Below, piece by piece: positions 11,101-23,254 of a DNA stretch of 64,000 nt. This DNA comes from Arachis hypogaea. Taxonomy: Eukaryota > Streptophyta > Magnoliopsida > Fabales > Fabaceae. The translations under genes and the position numbers were made by a program. How positions within the stretch are numbered: position 1 is the first letter of the stretch; each line of letters begins with the position of its first letter. The notes beneath the pieces are model-generated. The model had not been told where the DNA came from. It did not search any database and was given only the letters and a program-made list of their open reading frames with translations. The stretch covers positions 111,678,276 through 111,742,275 of the forward strand of contig NC_092048.1 of assembly GCF_003086295.3 (NCBI RefSeq), in the 5' to 3' direction.

Positions 11101-13233
11101 TCCTATCTCGACCACGAGAAGGAGAACCACTCATATTATATCTCGCAGTAGGAAGCCGAGCGATAGCCTCAGCACTAGTCAGAGAAGACGAAAATGGGCA
11201 ACAACCCGTCTACTTCATTAGCAAAGCACTACAGGGATCCGAGCCGAACTACCAGAAAATAGAAAAATTTGCCTATACTCTCATCCTAACATCTCGATGA
11301 CTCCGCCCGTACTTCCAGGCTCACACCATTAAGGTTAGAACTAACCAGCCCATAAAAGGAATATTGCAAAAAACAGATTTAGCAGGCAGAATTCTACAAT
11401 AGGCAGTCGAGTTGTCAGAATTTAACCTCCAGTATGAAGCTCGGACGGCCATCAAATCACAGTATCTGGCCGACTTCATTGCAGAATTCACACATACCCT
11501 GGAAACTCCCACAGAATGGAATCTCTACGTGGACGGTTCCTCAAATAAAACTGGAAGCGGCGCAGGCGTGATAATAGAAAGCAACCAAGGAACCCAAGTT
11601 GAGCTCTCCCTCAAGTTCGGGTTCTCCGCCTTCAATAACCAAGCAGAATATGAAGCATTATTAGCTGGTTTGAAGCTGGCTAAAGAGGTCGGAGCTCAAA
11701 AACTCAACATTTACAGCGATTCACAAGTGGTCACATCACAAATAATAGGGAGCTACCAAGCCAAAGACCCCACCATGAAAAAATATTTGGATAAAACCAA
11801 GGAACTACTCGGACAAATCGGGGAATATAAGATCTGCCACATACCCCGCGAATAAAATGCCAGAGCTGATGCACTCTCAAAACTAGCCAGCACCAAACCA
11901 GGGGGCAACAATAGAAGTCTCATCCAGGAAATGTTGCAAAAACCCGTCAATCTCGGAAGAGGAAAAAGTCATGGCCATAACAAGTCAGGACCAAGGATGG
12001 ATGACCCCCATAATCAACTACCTCAAAGAAGGAACACTCCCCGCAGAAGAAAAGGAGGCAAAGAAGCTAAAAAGGGAGGCACAGTACTACACCATCATAA
12101 ACAACATTCTGTACAAAAGAGGAATCTCAATACCTTTACTAAAATGCGTGCCGACCTCCAACACAAGGGAAGTGCTAGAAGAAATACACGGCGGCATTTA
12201 TGGCAATCATCTCGGAGTACGAGCTCTCGCCAAAAAAGTACTCCGGCCAGGATTTTATTGGCCAACTCTACAGAAAGAAGCCACAGAATTTGTAAAGACA
12301 TGTCCACCATGTCAAAAACATGCCAACTTTCACATCGCCCCGCCAGAAGAGCTCATCAGCGTGACTTCGCCTTGGCCGTTTGCAAAATGGGGACTCGATC
12401 TTCTCGGCCCTTTCCCACAGGGATCAGGACAAGTTAAATTTCTCATAGTGGGAGTAGATTACTTTACAAAGTGGATCGAGACAGAGCCCCTAGCCAATGC
12501 CACCGCTCAAAGAAGCCGGAAATTCTTATATCGAAACATTGTCACAAGGTTCGGGGTTCCATATTCAATAACCACAGACAATGGCACCCAATTCACAGAT
12601 GCAGGCTTCAGAAAACTAGTAGCCGACTTGAATATAAAGCACCAGTACACCTCCGTCGAACATCCACAAGCCAATGGGCAGGCCGAAACTGCTAACAAAG
12701 TCATATTGGCTGGATTAAAACGGAGATTACAAGATGCAAAGGGAGCCTAGGCAGAAGAGCTCCCACAGGTCCTGTGGACATATCGAACAACGCCACATTC
12801 CACCACAAAGGAATCCCCCTTCCGATTAGCATACAGAACAGAGGCGATGATTCCAATAGAGATTGAGGAAGGCTCGCCCAGAGTAGTTCACTACAATGAG
12901 GAAGCAAACTTCCAACTTCAGAGAGAAGAGCTCGACTTGTTACCCGAAATCCAAGAAAGAGCTCGGATTAGGGAAGAAGCTCTAAAACGCCGAATGGCTT
13001 CCAGATATAATCAAAGGGTAGTGCCGAGAAATTTCACAGAAAATTATCTCATCCTAATCCGAATTGATATCGGAACAACTTGACCAGGAGAGGGAAAGTT
13101 GGCAGCAAATTGGAAAGGACCCTACCGAATTGTAGAAGTACTTGGAAAGGGCTAGTACATGCTGTCTGAACTCGATGGACGAGAGCTTCCCAGGTCATGG
13201 CACGCCTGCAACCTCAGAAGGTACTACAGTTAG
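8109..13233 (+). pseudogene. Element A gag-pol polyprotein, interrupted
   Basis: This frame would encode about 1700 residues: gag, protease, reverse transcriptase, RNase H and integrase. Gag has an early coiled coil (about 8240-8390), the retrotransposon-gag core (8480-8900) and a zinc-knuckle-like CEYHRIRGHSTNEC (9180-9225). Protease shows DQGSSADILF (about 9590) and ALIGRTTLN. Reverse transcriptase shows MPFGLKNAGATYQRLMN and YVDD (10701-10712). RNase H begins LYVDGSSNKTGSGAG (about 11524). Integrase has a zinc-binding C-P-PC motif near 12300 and a complete Asp, Asp, Glu triad (WGLDLLG, TDNGTQF, GQAETAN). Premature stops lie at 9273, 10536, 11298, 11400, 11853, 12748, 13081 and 13153. A one-base frameshift sits in an A run near 11940. 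It cannot be translated whole. ATG 8109 lies 42 bp past the LTR and matches the start in element C. Confidence 0.92.
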
Positions 13234-13699
13234 AAAAGACAAAAGATCTCATCATTGGATGCACTCTTTTTCCTGAAAAGGTTTTTTAATGAGGCACCAA
13301 GTTGAGACTCAGACAATCCCATATGTATATATTTGCACTTTTCCTTTAAATAAAATATATTTTAGATATTCTACAAAGATTTCAAGACACATTAATCTGA
13401 AGCATTCATCGTCCGATTATAAAGCAACAGATCGGCAGAAAGTGAAAAATAATTTCACTGCACGATCACAATAAAGACAACCGTCCGATAAAGGTGAAAA
13501 CGCGATTCACCCAAAGGACGATCTAGAGATGACAACCACTTTCTACAAATCGGCAAAGATGAACACAGAATAATGTAAGAAGTTATCGAAAGTGATCCAA
13601 AAAAGAACCTGACGAGGTCTTACGGATTGCTAAAATAATAACTTAAAGACTGACCGACGTTGAGAAGTCGGACCAAGTCAACCCAAGTTATAAGTAAAC

Positions 13700-14330
13700 C
13701 CTGGAAAGAGGTCTGGCCAACCCTATTAAAGAGGATTACTTTAACTTAGAAGGGCTCGACATGACAAAGTCAGCCCAAAATGAGAATTTATCAAAGTAGT
13801 CCCTGAAAGAGATCTGACAAAGATCCAAGAAAGAGGACTACAAATAACTTAAAGGAGACCAATATAACCAAGTCGGACTCCTACTACTCAAAAGTTATCA
13901 AAGTAGTCCCTGAAAGAGATCTAACAAAGATCCAAGAAAGAAGACTACAAATAACTTAAAGGAGACCGATATAACCAAGTCGGACTCCTACTACTCAAAA
14001 GTTATCAAAGTAGTCCCTGAAAGAGATCTGACAAAGATCCAAGAAAGAGGACTACAAATAACTTAAAGGAGACCGATATAACCAAGTCGGACTCCTACTA
14101 CTCAAAAGTTATCAAAGTAGTCCTTGAAAGAGATCTGACAAAGATCCAAGAAAGAGGACTACAAATAACTTAAAGGAGACCGATATAACCAAGTCGGACT
14201 CCTAAAACTAGAAAGTTATCAAAGCAATCCCTGAAAGAGATCGGACAAAGATCCAGAAAAGGGATTACAAAGATAACTTAGAAAAGGACTGCGAAAACAA
14301 CTCAGAGGACTAACTTGAAGAAATCGGTTA
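13700..14330. repeat. 107-bp tandem repeat block in element A
   Basis: Successive units begin CCCTGAAAGAGAT (once CCTTG) at 13801, 13908, 14015, 14122 and 14229, an exact 107-bp spacing. Partial, more diverged copies lie on either side. The block sits between the pol stop and the antisense gene, the same place as the 105-bp array in element C. Confidence 0.88.
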
Positions 14331-14722
14331 CAAATCATCAGAAATACAAGCCGGAGCGAGAACGAACCAAAAATCAAGTTAGACCTACCTAGTCACAACC
14401 ACAAAGGATTCAAGATACAAAGTACAAAGCAATCCAAAAAGAGATACCAAGTCAAGCACAAAAAGCGCGATATCATCCACAAGGTTATAAAAGCCTCGGA
14501 GGCCACCAAAACCTATCTCAAAAAAGCTAAAGCATGCTACCATTTGTTTTTCATAAAAAACAAAAGTTGCTAGGCAAGTAACGGGAAAGTGTCAGCAATT
14601 AACAAAACATAAAGAGTTTTAAAAAGCCCACAAGCCGGGCCAACTACATATCCAGAATAAAGTTAAAACTAAGGGTCAGAAGATTTTTTAGCAGCATCAG
14701 GCCGAGGAAACGGAGGCCGAGT

Positions 14723-16579
14723 CTAGAGAGGAACGGCATCTACAGTACCGTCATCCCGGTTCAAGATCTGGCAGTCGGGGTCAGAAGCGGGAGGACCAAC
14801 CTTGGCAGGGACAGCAGAAGTCGACACCTTGGTAGAGGCTACAGGGGGAGGATCGACATCATCCTCATCCTCGTCATCAGGGACAACCTTGCCATCCCTG
14901 ACAACGTTCTCCAAGCTAAAGAGGGTCAGGTCGGCCTCGGGAGCAATAACCCGAACTTGTTCCCTCAAGTTCTCATAGGCAGCAGTTGCACTACCAACAA
15001 GATGACCTTGGAGTTCGGAATAATTAGCCCGGGCATTTTCCAACTCCTCTCTCAGACGCAACACCTCCCGGTAAGACGTCAAATAACTGTCCTTATGCCG
15101 CATAGCCGTGTCCTCGGCTAGTCTCAGAGAACCAGCCAGAGAAGTAGAACTAGCCTTTTTATTCTCCAAGTCTTTCTCCAACTTGGCCACCCTTACTTCA
15201 AGCTCCTCCTTCAAGTCCTTCATCCGATCAAACTCTTGTTTGGCCTCCTCCATAAAAGCTTTAGTAGCATGGAGAGGAAGACTTTGAGCAGTTCGATATA
15301 GGGCCGCCCCCATGTGTGCCAACTTGATACCACTCCGGGTGATATAATCAAAATGATGAAGAAGCGACACGTCGTCCATAGGAAGAACATCATAAGGGCC
15401 GATTTGTTGATCTACAAACTCAACTGCATCAAAGTCAGGAGCATCAAGGTCGAAAGGCTCAGTTGTTCTTTGCTTTCTACTAGGAGGGGCACCGGAAGCT
15501 GCAACAGAAGATTGTGGAGGATCGACCAGACGGACCCGGGGAGTAGGAATTGCTTTCCTCGGCCCGGGAGAACTTGATATAGGAGGTTTAACTGGAGGCT
15601 GAGAAGATCCCTCTCCGGCCGCCTTGGCCGAGATGTTTAAAGCAGCGGTCGCCTTCTTCGCCTTCTTATAGGCTCTCATAGAATCATTATTCTTCGACAT
15701 CTCTGAAAAACACAAAAATCAAAGACAAGTTACAACACAGGAGAAACAAAACTCGGAAGCAAGTATAAAAACAAATCAAACAGTACCCAAAGCAGCCCGA
15801 ACCAAAGATGGATCACTCAAAAATCTCTTCGTGTCCAGATGGGGTGGCCTCCCCCACAAATCTTCAAGAACAACTACAAAGGCCCGCTCAACCTCACTAA
15901 GCATTTCCCATGTGTAACGTGGCACTCTTACATTCTTTTGCCACTCCAGAGGAAAAGCAGGCTCATCATTTTCATCAAGAAAAAAGGGGCGAACCCCCTC
16001 AATGGCACAGACTCGGAAGAAATAGTTCTTAAAATCTTTGAACGACTCATCATACATGGCAAAAACTTTATGCCCCTGGGCCGATCTGAAAGAAATCCAG
16101 GAAGCTTTCTTTTTGGAGGAACCTCCGGGTTTGGCCGAGACAAAAAGATAAAGGAAAAGAGTTTCAGAAGGTGTCATGTCCAACTCCTGGCAAAGAAGTT
16201 GAAATATTTTGATAAAACCCCAGGAGTTCGGATGAAGCTGGGACGGAGCAATGTTACAGGACCACAACAAGTCAGTTTCAAAAGCAGTAAAAGAGAAAGT
16301 AACGTTTAACTGGCTGAAGAAGTATTCATAAGCATAGAAGGAGGGATGCTCCCCCTCGACAGAAGTCGGAAAACAAACTCTCTCATCGGAATCAGGAGCA
16401 ACAAGCTCATAATCACCCTCGCGGGCACTGTTACCACAAATCCTATGGTGCTTCCTCAGCTCTGTGCAAAATTCAGCATCCACAATAGAAACACTCAACA
16501 AAACAAGGGAGTCCAGCCAATCGGACATCCCCTCAAGAACTCTGGAAGACATATCTACAATGTTATTGCGAGAAGACAT
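14723..16579 (-). CDS. Element A antisense gene ('putative gypsy type transposon' protein), spliced, intact
   Basis: A two-coding-exon gene lies opposite to gag-pol. The first coding exon is 16579-15787 and the second 15702-14723, joined in phase 1 by an 84-bp intron with G|GTACTG ... TTCAG|AGATG. The product is 590 residues with no internal stop. Exon 1 is a compact globular region with the pattern LHPNSWGFIKIFQLLCQEL, FMYDESFKDFKNYFFRV, FFLDENDEPAF, typical of the plant domain named 'putative gypsy type transposon' (Pfam PF04195 by recognition). Exon 2 has a basic N-terminus, a Pro/Ser-rich stretch, a coiled coil of about 90 residues and an acidic DEDEDD tail. A 5' leader exon ends at 17170 (CAG|GTTAGT) and rejoins at 16593. 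Such antisense genes are known in Tat-lineage elements; the function is unknown. The element C copy (48336-50279) has the same structure. Confidence 0.82.
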
Positions 16580-16593
16580 GAGGCCAACTAATC

Positions 16594-17586
16594 CTACAAA
16601 GTAAGAAAAGAAGATGGGATTACTAAAAACATCTCGGACAAGGGAGAAAACAACTCAATACGATACAGGCGAACACACAGAAAAGGAAAACCCCAAGACT
16701 CAAACCAAAATCTTGAGGCATCCTTTGGAGGCAGTAACAAAGCAAGGTTTCCAGGAAAATCTACAGCTCCCACCCCAGCATTTTTCAAAAAAGAAAAAGA
16801 CTTTAAACAGCAAGTAGTGTCAAAAGAAAAAGTCATCACAATCTATCAGCAAAAGCATTCCAAAAATCAAGTACGCCAAGAAGAAACCATCAAAGGTGCG
16901 AACTTTTTAGAATCAGGCAAAGCAACCGTCAAATAAAGCAAGAAATAGATACGGGTTTTTTCCTGGATAAACGGCATCAGAACGGAAACAACAAAGAACA
17001 TGCAAAACCCTAAAAGCATTAAGCAAAGGCAAAAAAAGACCATGCAGAAAATGAAGAAACTCCCAGAACGCACAACAATAGGGCATAACAAAACAAAAGA
17101 TCCAAACTTTCTCTAAAGAAAGGGACAAAATCAAAGCAAAACAAGGAGAATATATGAAACGGGACTAACCTGGAGACGATGAGAAACTTCGAGGAGAAAG
17201 ACGGAAGCGCAGAAATAAAAGCTGCCCAAGAAAATCACCAAGCAACGCCGCAACGCAAGGAAGCAGAAGAACAAAATGAAAAACAGAGAGCGAAGAGAGC
17301 AGAGAAAGAAGTTACGAAAAGGGCGAAGGAGAGAAACCGTTTTTAGGGTTTTCAAAATCAAAATGAAAGAGCCAAAGGGAAACGGGGCAATTAATGACAA
17401 AATTAATGAAAGAATTAAACCCTTGCACGTTCCCAAAGCGCCGATATAAAAGCGCGCGTTTTTAGAGGAAACGTTCTACATTCAAAAGCTGTTTCAAAGG
17501 AATCGACAAAATGCTTGAGTTCGGCCTCACTATACCGAAGTCAAAGAACTCAACCTCAAAAGAAGACCGAGCTCAAGCAGGGGCAC
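16594..17586 (-). other. Antisense gene leader and intron, and polypurine tract (element A)
   Basis: Read on the minus strand, a leader exon (about 17440-17170) precedes a 576-bp intron (17169-16594) in the untranslated region. The plus-strand polypurine tract GCTCAAGCAGGGGCAC (17571-17586) abuts the 3' LTR and would prime plus-strand DNA synthesis. A GC-rich block with GCGCGC near 17440-17460 is shared with element C (about 47490-47510) and may mark the antisense promoter. That last point is inference. Confidence 0.5.
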
Positions 17587-18126
17587 TATTCATACCCTGG
17601 GTCGAGCTATCCGACCCGGGATGATCGGCGACACAGCGACCGACCTCTTCAGGTCAGACTACCCGACCTCTTCTAAAAGAGCTCGACCAAATCGACAGAA
17701 AAGCCCAATAAAGGGCCCAAATAGAGGAACACGACCCAAATCCAAAGGCAATCCCAGCCTATAGAGATAAAGGCGGTTCCCTTGAAGATAAGCTGACTTC
17801 ATCCAAAACAGGATAAGATAAGATAAGATAACTAACTTATCTTATCAGAAAGGTCAGCCCACACTACTATAAATACACTGGAGCACCCAGGTATAACTCA
17901 TACTCTGATTCTACATAAAACCTGCTTTATACTCGTGCTAACTTAAGCATCGGAGTCTCTTGCAGGTACCCCCACCCTCCGGTGGCCAAGGATCAGCAGT
18001 GCAGCAAGTCCAACAAGTCGGACACAACAGCTCCGGCTGCCACCAGCCGGCCGGACACGTCATCCCTGACCAGTACCAAGGATCTCATCCAAGATCGACC
18101 TCCAGTTTCAGGTAACCCTCGGAACA
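17587..18126 (+). repeat. Element A 3' LTR
   Basis: A 540-bp copy of the 5' LTR, including TATA box and GATAAG array. The first dinucleotide is TA rather than TG, a transition in the terminal base. It carries a 9-bp segment near 17730 that is absent from the 5' LTR. It ends CGGAACA before the duplicated GTAAC. Confidence 0.92.
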
Positions 18127-18131
18127 GTAAC

Positions 18132-18344
18132 TGTCCCTTTTTTCTAGGGGTTGTTGAGATCTCTCTTCTAGAAGTAGGTGAGAGATAGTAGAGATTAGTT
18201 ATAACTCCTTCGGGGGGTTATCACTTTGTAGCATTTTGTCTGACCTCTTGAGAGGTCGGTTACTCGGTAGCTATCTTTTGGATTTTCTCTGCTGGATTTT
18301 ATCTGCTTTGGGCCTGGCTTATGTTTTGGGTCAGGGTATGAACC
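18132..18344 (-). repeat. Element B 3' LTR, right part, with adjoining polypurine tract
   Basis: This continues the LTR interrupted at 7536, and matches 26250-26462. The outer terminus reads GAACC instead of GAACA. The following GTGCCCCTGCTCGAAG (18345-18360) is, on the minus strand, the polypurine tract of element B. Confidence 0.82.
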
Positions 18345-18360
18345 GTGCCCCTGCTCGAAG

Positions 18361-20890
18361 TCGAACTTTATGAAGTCGGACTTGAGCAATCAGATGATCA
18401 AGTCGAAATGTTGAGCTGTGGAGAAGTTGTTTAGTAGTTTTGAGGTCTGAAGCCAAGGAGGTCGGTCGATTCAACATGATTTGAATGATGTAACATTTTT
18501 GTAAAGTTACTCCGTAACTATTTGTGCGCTTTTCCATACGCTATCATTTTGTTGCAGTGTAGTTGTTACTTCCCTAAAAGTTGTCATTTGGTAACCTGAT
18601 ATTACAAGTTGTTTTCACATTCTGTGCGACTTGCTCTCTTTATACGACTTATTTTTGGCCAAGTCTTTTTTCTAGAATTGATTTATACAACTCGTTTTTT
18701 CCGACTTTATTTAAGGTGTAGGCTCTGTATGACTGGTTTTAGCACATTAACCAGAGAATATTTCTTGTCCTAGTTTCGTACAACTCGTTCCGTTCGAGTT
18801 GTTTTGAGGATGCATGACTTGTTTTTAATACAAATCGTTTATTTTGAGACATAATTATTTCTCGATCGGATTTCATGCAACTCGTTTTAGTTCGAGTTGT
18901 TTTGTGACCTAATGACTTGTTTTAATTCAAATCATTTTTGGAACTTATAGTTCTAATTTGGGTTAAGTACGATTTTGGTCCCTAAGGTATAAGCCGAAAA
19001 TTTTATTCGTCCCCAACCGTTTTTTGCATACAAAATTGTCCTTAAGGTTCAGCTTAGTTTTAAAATCGTCATTCATCTAATTTTCGGATAAAATTACCCT
19101 TCCCCAATTTTACACACATTGATTCCCAATCTCTCAGATCCACCATGGTTGAAGGATCACCAAGTTCTCAGCAACACCAACCAAGTTCTTATACTCAACA
19201 ACCCCAATTTTCACAATTTCTCACATATACTCCAAAAATTCAAGAATTAGCAACACCAATTTATCACACAAATGTCACAATTTCTTAAAGACCAAACTAG
19301 AAAAAGAGAAAGATGAACAAGGAGAATCAACAACAACAAGAACAAAAAACTAACAGAGACCAAAGAAGAAAAATTAGCAACAAATAACAACAAAAATCAT
19401 CACCAAATACTCAAAAAATTATGTGATGCAAGGCTGAAGAATAGAACTTGAGGGAGTACGAATGGGAGTGACTACCACAATGACCACGGGAGCATCTTTG
19501 CCTGCCCACGTTGCTGTCGCGAGAGTCTATGCCCGCCCAAGTCGCTGCCGCCTGCGTTCGTGCCCGCCCGCGTTGCTGCCGTCTGCATCTTTTCCCACCC
19601 GTGTCGCTGCCATTCGCATGGCTGTTGCATGCTTCTCTTCCTGTCCAGTTCGTTGCCACCAACGTGTCTTCCTGCCCGCGTTGCTACCGCCTGCGTCTCT
19701 ATCCGCTTGCATATCTGCTCACCCACGTTGCTATTGCCAGTGTGTCTATCTCTCTGCCCTCCTTTCGTTGCAGTGAAGGGAGAAGATGAGGGATTGGAAT
19801 AAATTGGGGAAGAATGATATTTTTGTCCAAAAGGACGATTTTAAAATCAATTTGAACCTTAGGGATGATTTTGTCTGCAAAAAAAGGTTAGGGACGAATA
19901 AAATTTTTGGCCTATACCTTAGGGACCAAAATCGTACTTAACCCTTCTGATTTCTTACGACTTGTTTTGATACAAATCGTTTACTTAAAACGTGGCTATT
20001 TCTTGATCTGATTTCATGCAACTCATTTAGTTCGAGTTGTTTTTAGGACTTCACAACTTATTTTTTAACTTATTTACTTTGAGTCCTTTTAAAGTAACAG
20101 ATCAACGTGGCTATTTCTTGATCTGATTTCATGCAACTCATTTAGTTCGAGTTGTTTTTAGGGCTTCACAACTTATTTTTTAACTTATTTACTTTGAGTC
20201 CTTTTAAAGTAACAGATCATCTTTATAACTATCGGACTTCGTTGCTTTATCCATCGTGCCCCTACTCGAGGTTGAGCTTTATGAAGTCGGACTCGAGCAA
20301 TCAAGCGGATCGGATTATCGAATGAAGCCTTTAAATGATTTTTTCAACTCGTTCATTCTGAGTTGTTTTATTGATGACTTGTTGTTATGGAAGTCATTTT
20401 TTTTTCATTTTTTTTAAAGTACAACTCGTTGTATATCAAGTTGTTTCGATTTTGCTTTAGTGATTCATTTTGATACAAATCACTTTTTAATGCTTTTCTT
20501 TAATGATTTGTTTTTATACAAATTACTTTTAAAGCTTTGCCTTCAGGTTGACACGACTTGTGCTTGACACAAGTTGTTTTGTTGAGGATATGGTCGACTG
20601 GCACAACTCGTTTAAACCGAGTTATCCTTCTTCTTGTTGAATGACCTTTTTAATGCAAGTTGCTTAGATCATATGATTATTTTTTTACTCGATTTTGTTC
20701 AACTCATGAGCTTGAGTTGCTTCAAATCATCAAGCTGTATTATAACCGTTGAACACCAATTTGAACTTCATCTCCTTTTCTGGATACAAAGAAATTCTCA
20801 TCATCCGAGACGAGCTTTGTCTGAACCGAGTTAGGTAGATAGATTTAATTTATAGATAGCTTTTCTGTGCTTATCTTGTTACTAAATATT
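18361..20890. repeat. Element B internal repeat region with CAACTCG...CGAGTTG motifs
   Basis: No gene is seen. A short hairpin-forming motif, CAACTCGTTnnnnnTCGAGTTG and degraded forms of it, recurs at 18781, 18878, 20019, 20134, about 20345, 20422, 20602 and 20700. It alternates with ACTTGTTTTAATACAAATC-like words. A 115-bp unit is duplicated head to tail at 19990-20104 and 20105-20219 with a single difference. The same motifs return at 22080-23100. Confidence 0.7.
18960..19944. mobile_element. Non-autonomous Mutator-like (MULE) element with GC-rich core
   Basis: Terminal inverted repeats of at least 110 bp start GGGTTAAGTACGATTTTGG on the left and mirror this on the right. The 9-bp flanks TTCTAATTT (18951-18959) and TTCTGATTT (19945-19953) differ at one base, giving a Mutator-type 9-bp target duplication. 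The element is 985 bp. No transposase is present. The inner part holds a GC-rich stretch (19465-19770) of degenerate roughly 30-bp units around CCCGCCCGCGTTGCTGCCG, unlike the surrounding AT-rich DNA. Several open frames there arise from this repetitive composition and are not credible genes. Confidence 0.8.
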
Positions 20891-20911
20891 TTTCTCTCTG
20901 TTTGTAGAAAA

Positions 20912-21880
20912 GATGACAAGTGGATCGGCTTCTTATAATAAACTTCACCAGGCGAAAAAATGCAGTAGCTCAGCATATGCAGCTTAAAGAGATTGAGAAG
21001 TTGGTCACTACACCTGCTTCTTCTCCCTAGCACTGTCCGACTTCTTCTTAGTCTGAACAGCTTGCTCAAACTTCTCCTCCTAAGGGCTCTGGTGCCCAAG
21101 TTGTTTCACCCGTTCCTTCTTTTTCGGACACAAGATAGGAGTCAGACTCGGGCACTTCTCGTAAGCGCAAAGCTCCCTCCAACAAGTACCGCAGTATCTA
21201 CAACAAAAGAGTTTGATGCTATTTCCTTTAGTGAGGAGTACATCCTTCCTGGGAGTTCCATTGTCATGGATGATACCTTTTTGGAGAAGAATATTGAGAT
21301 GGTGGCAGAAGGGGGCACTTGTGCTGCTGGAGTTTGTACTGACCTTCTAAAATGGCTTCTCCAAACTCCCCTTAATGCCACTCAAAAGGAGGTGTCCGAC
21401 CTTTGAGGAGAGGTGGACGAGCTTGAAGAAGGCCAAGACGTAGTGGGAGGCAGAGGCTTTGAAGAAGAAAGCAGAAGAGAGCTATACCTTCGTTTATGGG
21501 GAGAAGCTTGATTTGACGACCGAGTTGGAGGAGTTGAAGGTTTAGCACGAGGAGTTGGAGGGCTCTATTGGAAAGGGCATGGACGACCTTGTAGAAATTT
21601 TAAAGGCCCAATTTCAAGTAATCGTCGCTGGAGTTGATATCTCTACCATTGATCCTAACAAAATTGTGATTGGTGGCCAGATCGTTTTAATTCCAGAGGA
21701 TGATAAAGGTGCCCCAACTCCTCATAAGTTGAACGCTTCTACTTATGTTTTGGAAGAGGTCCTGCACCCAACCTCTCCTAAGGAGGTCGTACAAGAGGAT
21801 GAGAGCATTCTAGATGCTAATGCAGGAGCTTCTTAGGTGGAAGTCGTCCTTCCAGCCGATGTTGGAGCTGCTCCTTGATT
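20912..21880 (+). pseudogene. Element B antisense gene remnant
   Basis: Plus-strand coding-like sequence lies opposite to element B. Recognisable parts are an Ala/Ser/Pro-rich start, an EFDAISFSEEYILPGSS segment matching the EFVDQQIGPYDVLP region of the A and C antisense proteins, and a C-terminal ILNRDD-like region replaced by SPKEVVQEDESILD. Stops and frameshifts occur near 20980, 21030, 21135, 21405 and 21545. The following GCCCGAATTGTGGG (about 21903) resembles the sequence after the A and C antisense stops. The homologue of the first coding exon was not found. Confidence 0.6.
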
Positions 21881-23250
21881 TATTTTATATCTTTGTTTTG
21901 GTGGCCCGAATTGTGGGTCTTTTATGAACAATTTATGGTGATTTTTTTATACTAAGTTTCCATTTGGGCTTTATAACACTTTGCTTCTACTTTATTGTCT
22001 TCTATCATATCTTCTATGATTTTTGCATCATTTATGATATGACATGCTTGCATTTAAAGTTAAGGTTTCACAAGTCATTTTTGGAGACAAGTTGCCTTTG
22101 CTATACCACTTGTTTTACCTAGAATTGGTGCTTGTTTGTTTTTATGTAATTTTGTGCTTTTGCAAGACTTTTTTCTCATAACTCTATTGTTTCGAGCTTT
22201 TCTAGAGGTCGTGGAAGTCTTGCTTCGATTTTATAGTAAATTCCCTGTGCTCCGATCATGTGAGGTCAATGCCTTTCATTGCTATTAGATTCCTACAAGT
22301 TATTTTGGACCCTCCTTTCAACTCGTTTGGTCGAGCTGCTCTGGGAGGTCGGATAACTTGTTTTATGTTTGCTGTGTCAACCTAGTAAGATCGGACATTT
22401 ATCTCTTGGGGAAGCAATCTTACAAATCTCCTTCTTTTTCAATTTGTTTCAAATTGTTGTGAGGTCGGGTTTAGATTTGTTTTTGCCTCTTCTTCGTGTT
22501 AATTATGATCACGCCACCGTTAAGAGGTCAGTCATGTTTTAATTCAAGTTACTTTTACGATTCGTTTTAGCCTTGCCTCTTTTACCGACTCGTTTTTGTA
22601 CAAGTGGTTTAATGAGGTCGGACCACGATCTGCTTATATAACTTCTTACACCAATTTGGACCTCGTCGCTTTATCTTGCCGACTATTGAGGCTGGGCGAT
22701 GATTTTCGCGCTTTGTCACGCTTAAATTGGTGCGTGTTGGTGAAGGGATTATATGCGTATTCCCTCCCCTTTCTAGTTTTTACAAGGTTGTTATCCTTGT
22801 GTAAGATACAACTCGTTTTACCCGAGCTATTTTAATTGGAGGATTGTTTTTACATTTTCGATTTTTTTTGAAACGTTTACAATCTTTTCTTTCCTTTTCA
22901 ACTCGTTTCTGTATGAGTCATTTGGTTGAAGGATTTTTGTTTTTACCCTTTTCAATTTTTACAACTCATTTTATATCGAGTTGTTAAATCGTATTTATGC
23001 CTCGATGGGCATATTTAGTTAAGTTACTTTTGCGACTTATTCTAAACACAACTTTTTCAACCCGTTTGTCCCGAGCTATTTCGAGGTGTTTTTTTTTTCA
23101 AATCCCGTATGTAACTTCTTTCCACCAACTGGTTCTTCATCGCTTCATCTGGGCAACCTCTATATGATCGGCCCGTGATTTTTGCGGATTGTCGAGCTTC
23201 AACTGGTGTGTTTTAATGGTAGAGAATCAATTTCCATAAGAAATTGTATT
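21881..23250. other. Element B non-coding repeat-rich segment
   Basis: No gene is seen. The segment holds more of the CAACTCG/CGAGTTG hairpin words (about 22318, 22808, 22900, 22962, 23060) and T-rich DNA. Confidence 0.5.
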
Positions 23251-23254
23251 ATCT

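Larger units (their letters stand above)
7537..18126 (+). mobile_element. Gypsy element A, complete Tat-lineage LTR retrotransposon nested in the element B LTR
   Basis: A 10.6-kb Ty3/gypsy element flanked by the 5-bp duplication GTAAC (7532-7536 and 18127-18131). LTRs are at 7537-8067 and 17587-18126. They differ at roughly a dozen sites plus a short indel near 7678, so the insertion is fairly recent. It has a primer site, a single gag-pol frame, a 107-bp tandem repeat block, a spliced gene on the opposite strand and a polypurine tract. It interrupts the 3' LTR of B, so it arrived after B. Gag-pol is broken by many stops. Confidence 0.93.

Noticed and set aside
15314..16309. Plus-strand open frames of 87-156 codons
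   Set aside because: They are complements of the well-supported antisense gene of element A.
19411..19802. Several overlapping open frames on both strands
   Set aside because: They arise from the GC-rich degenerate repeat of the MULE core; no frame shows protein-like conservation.
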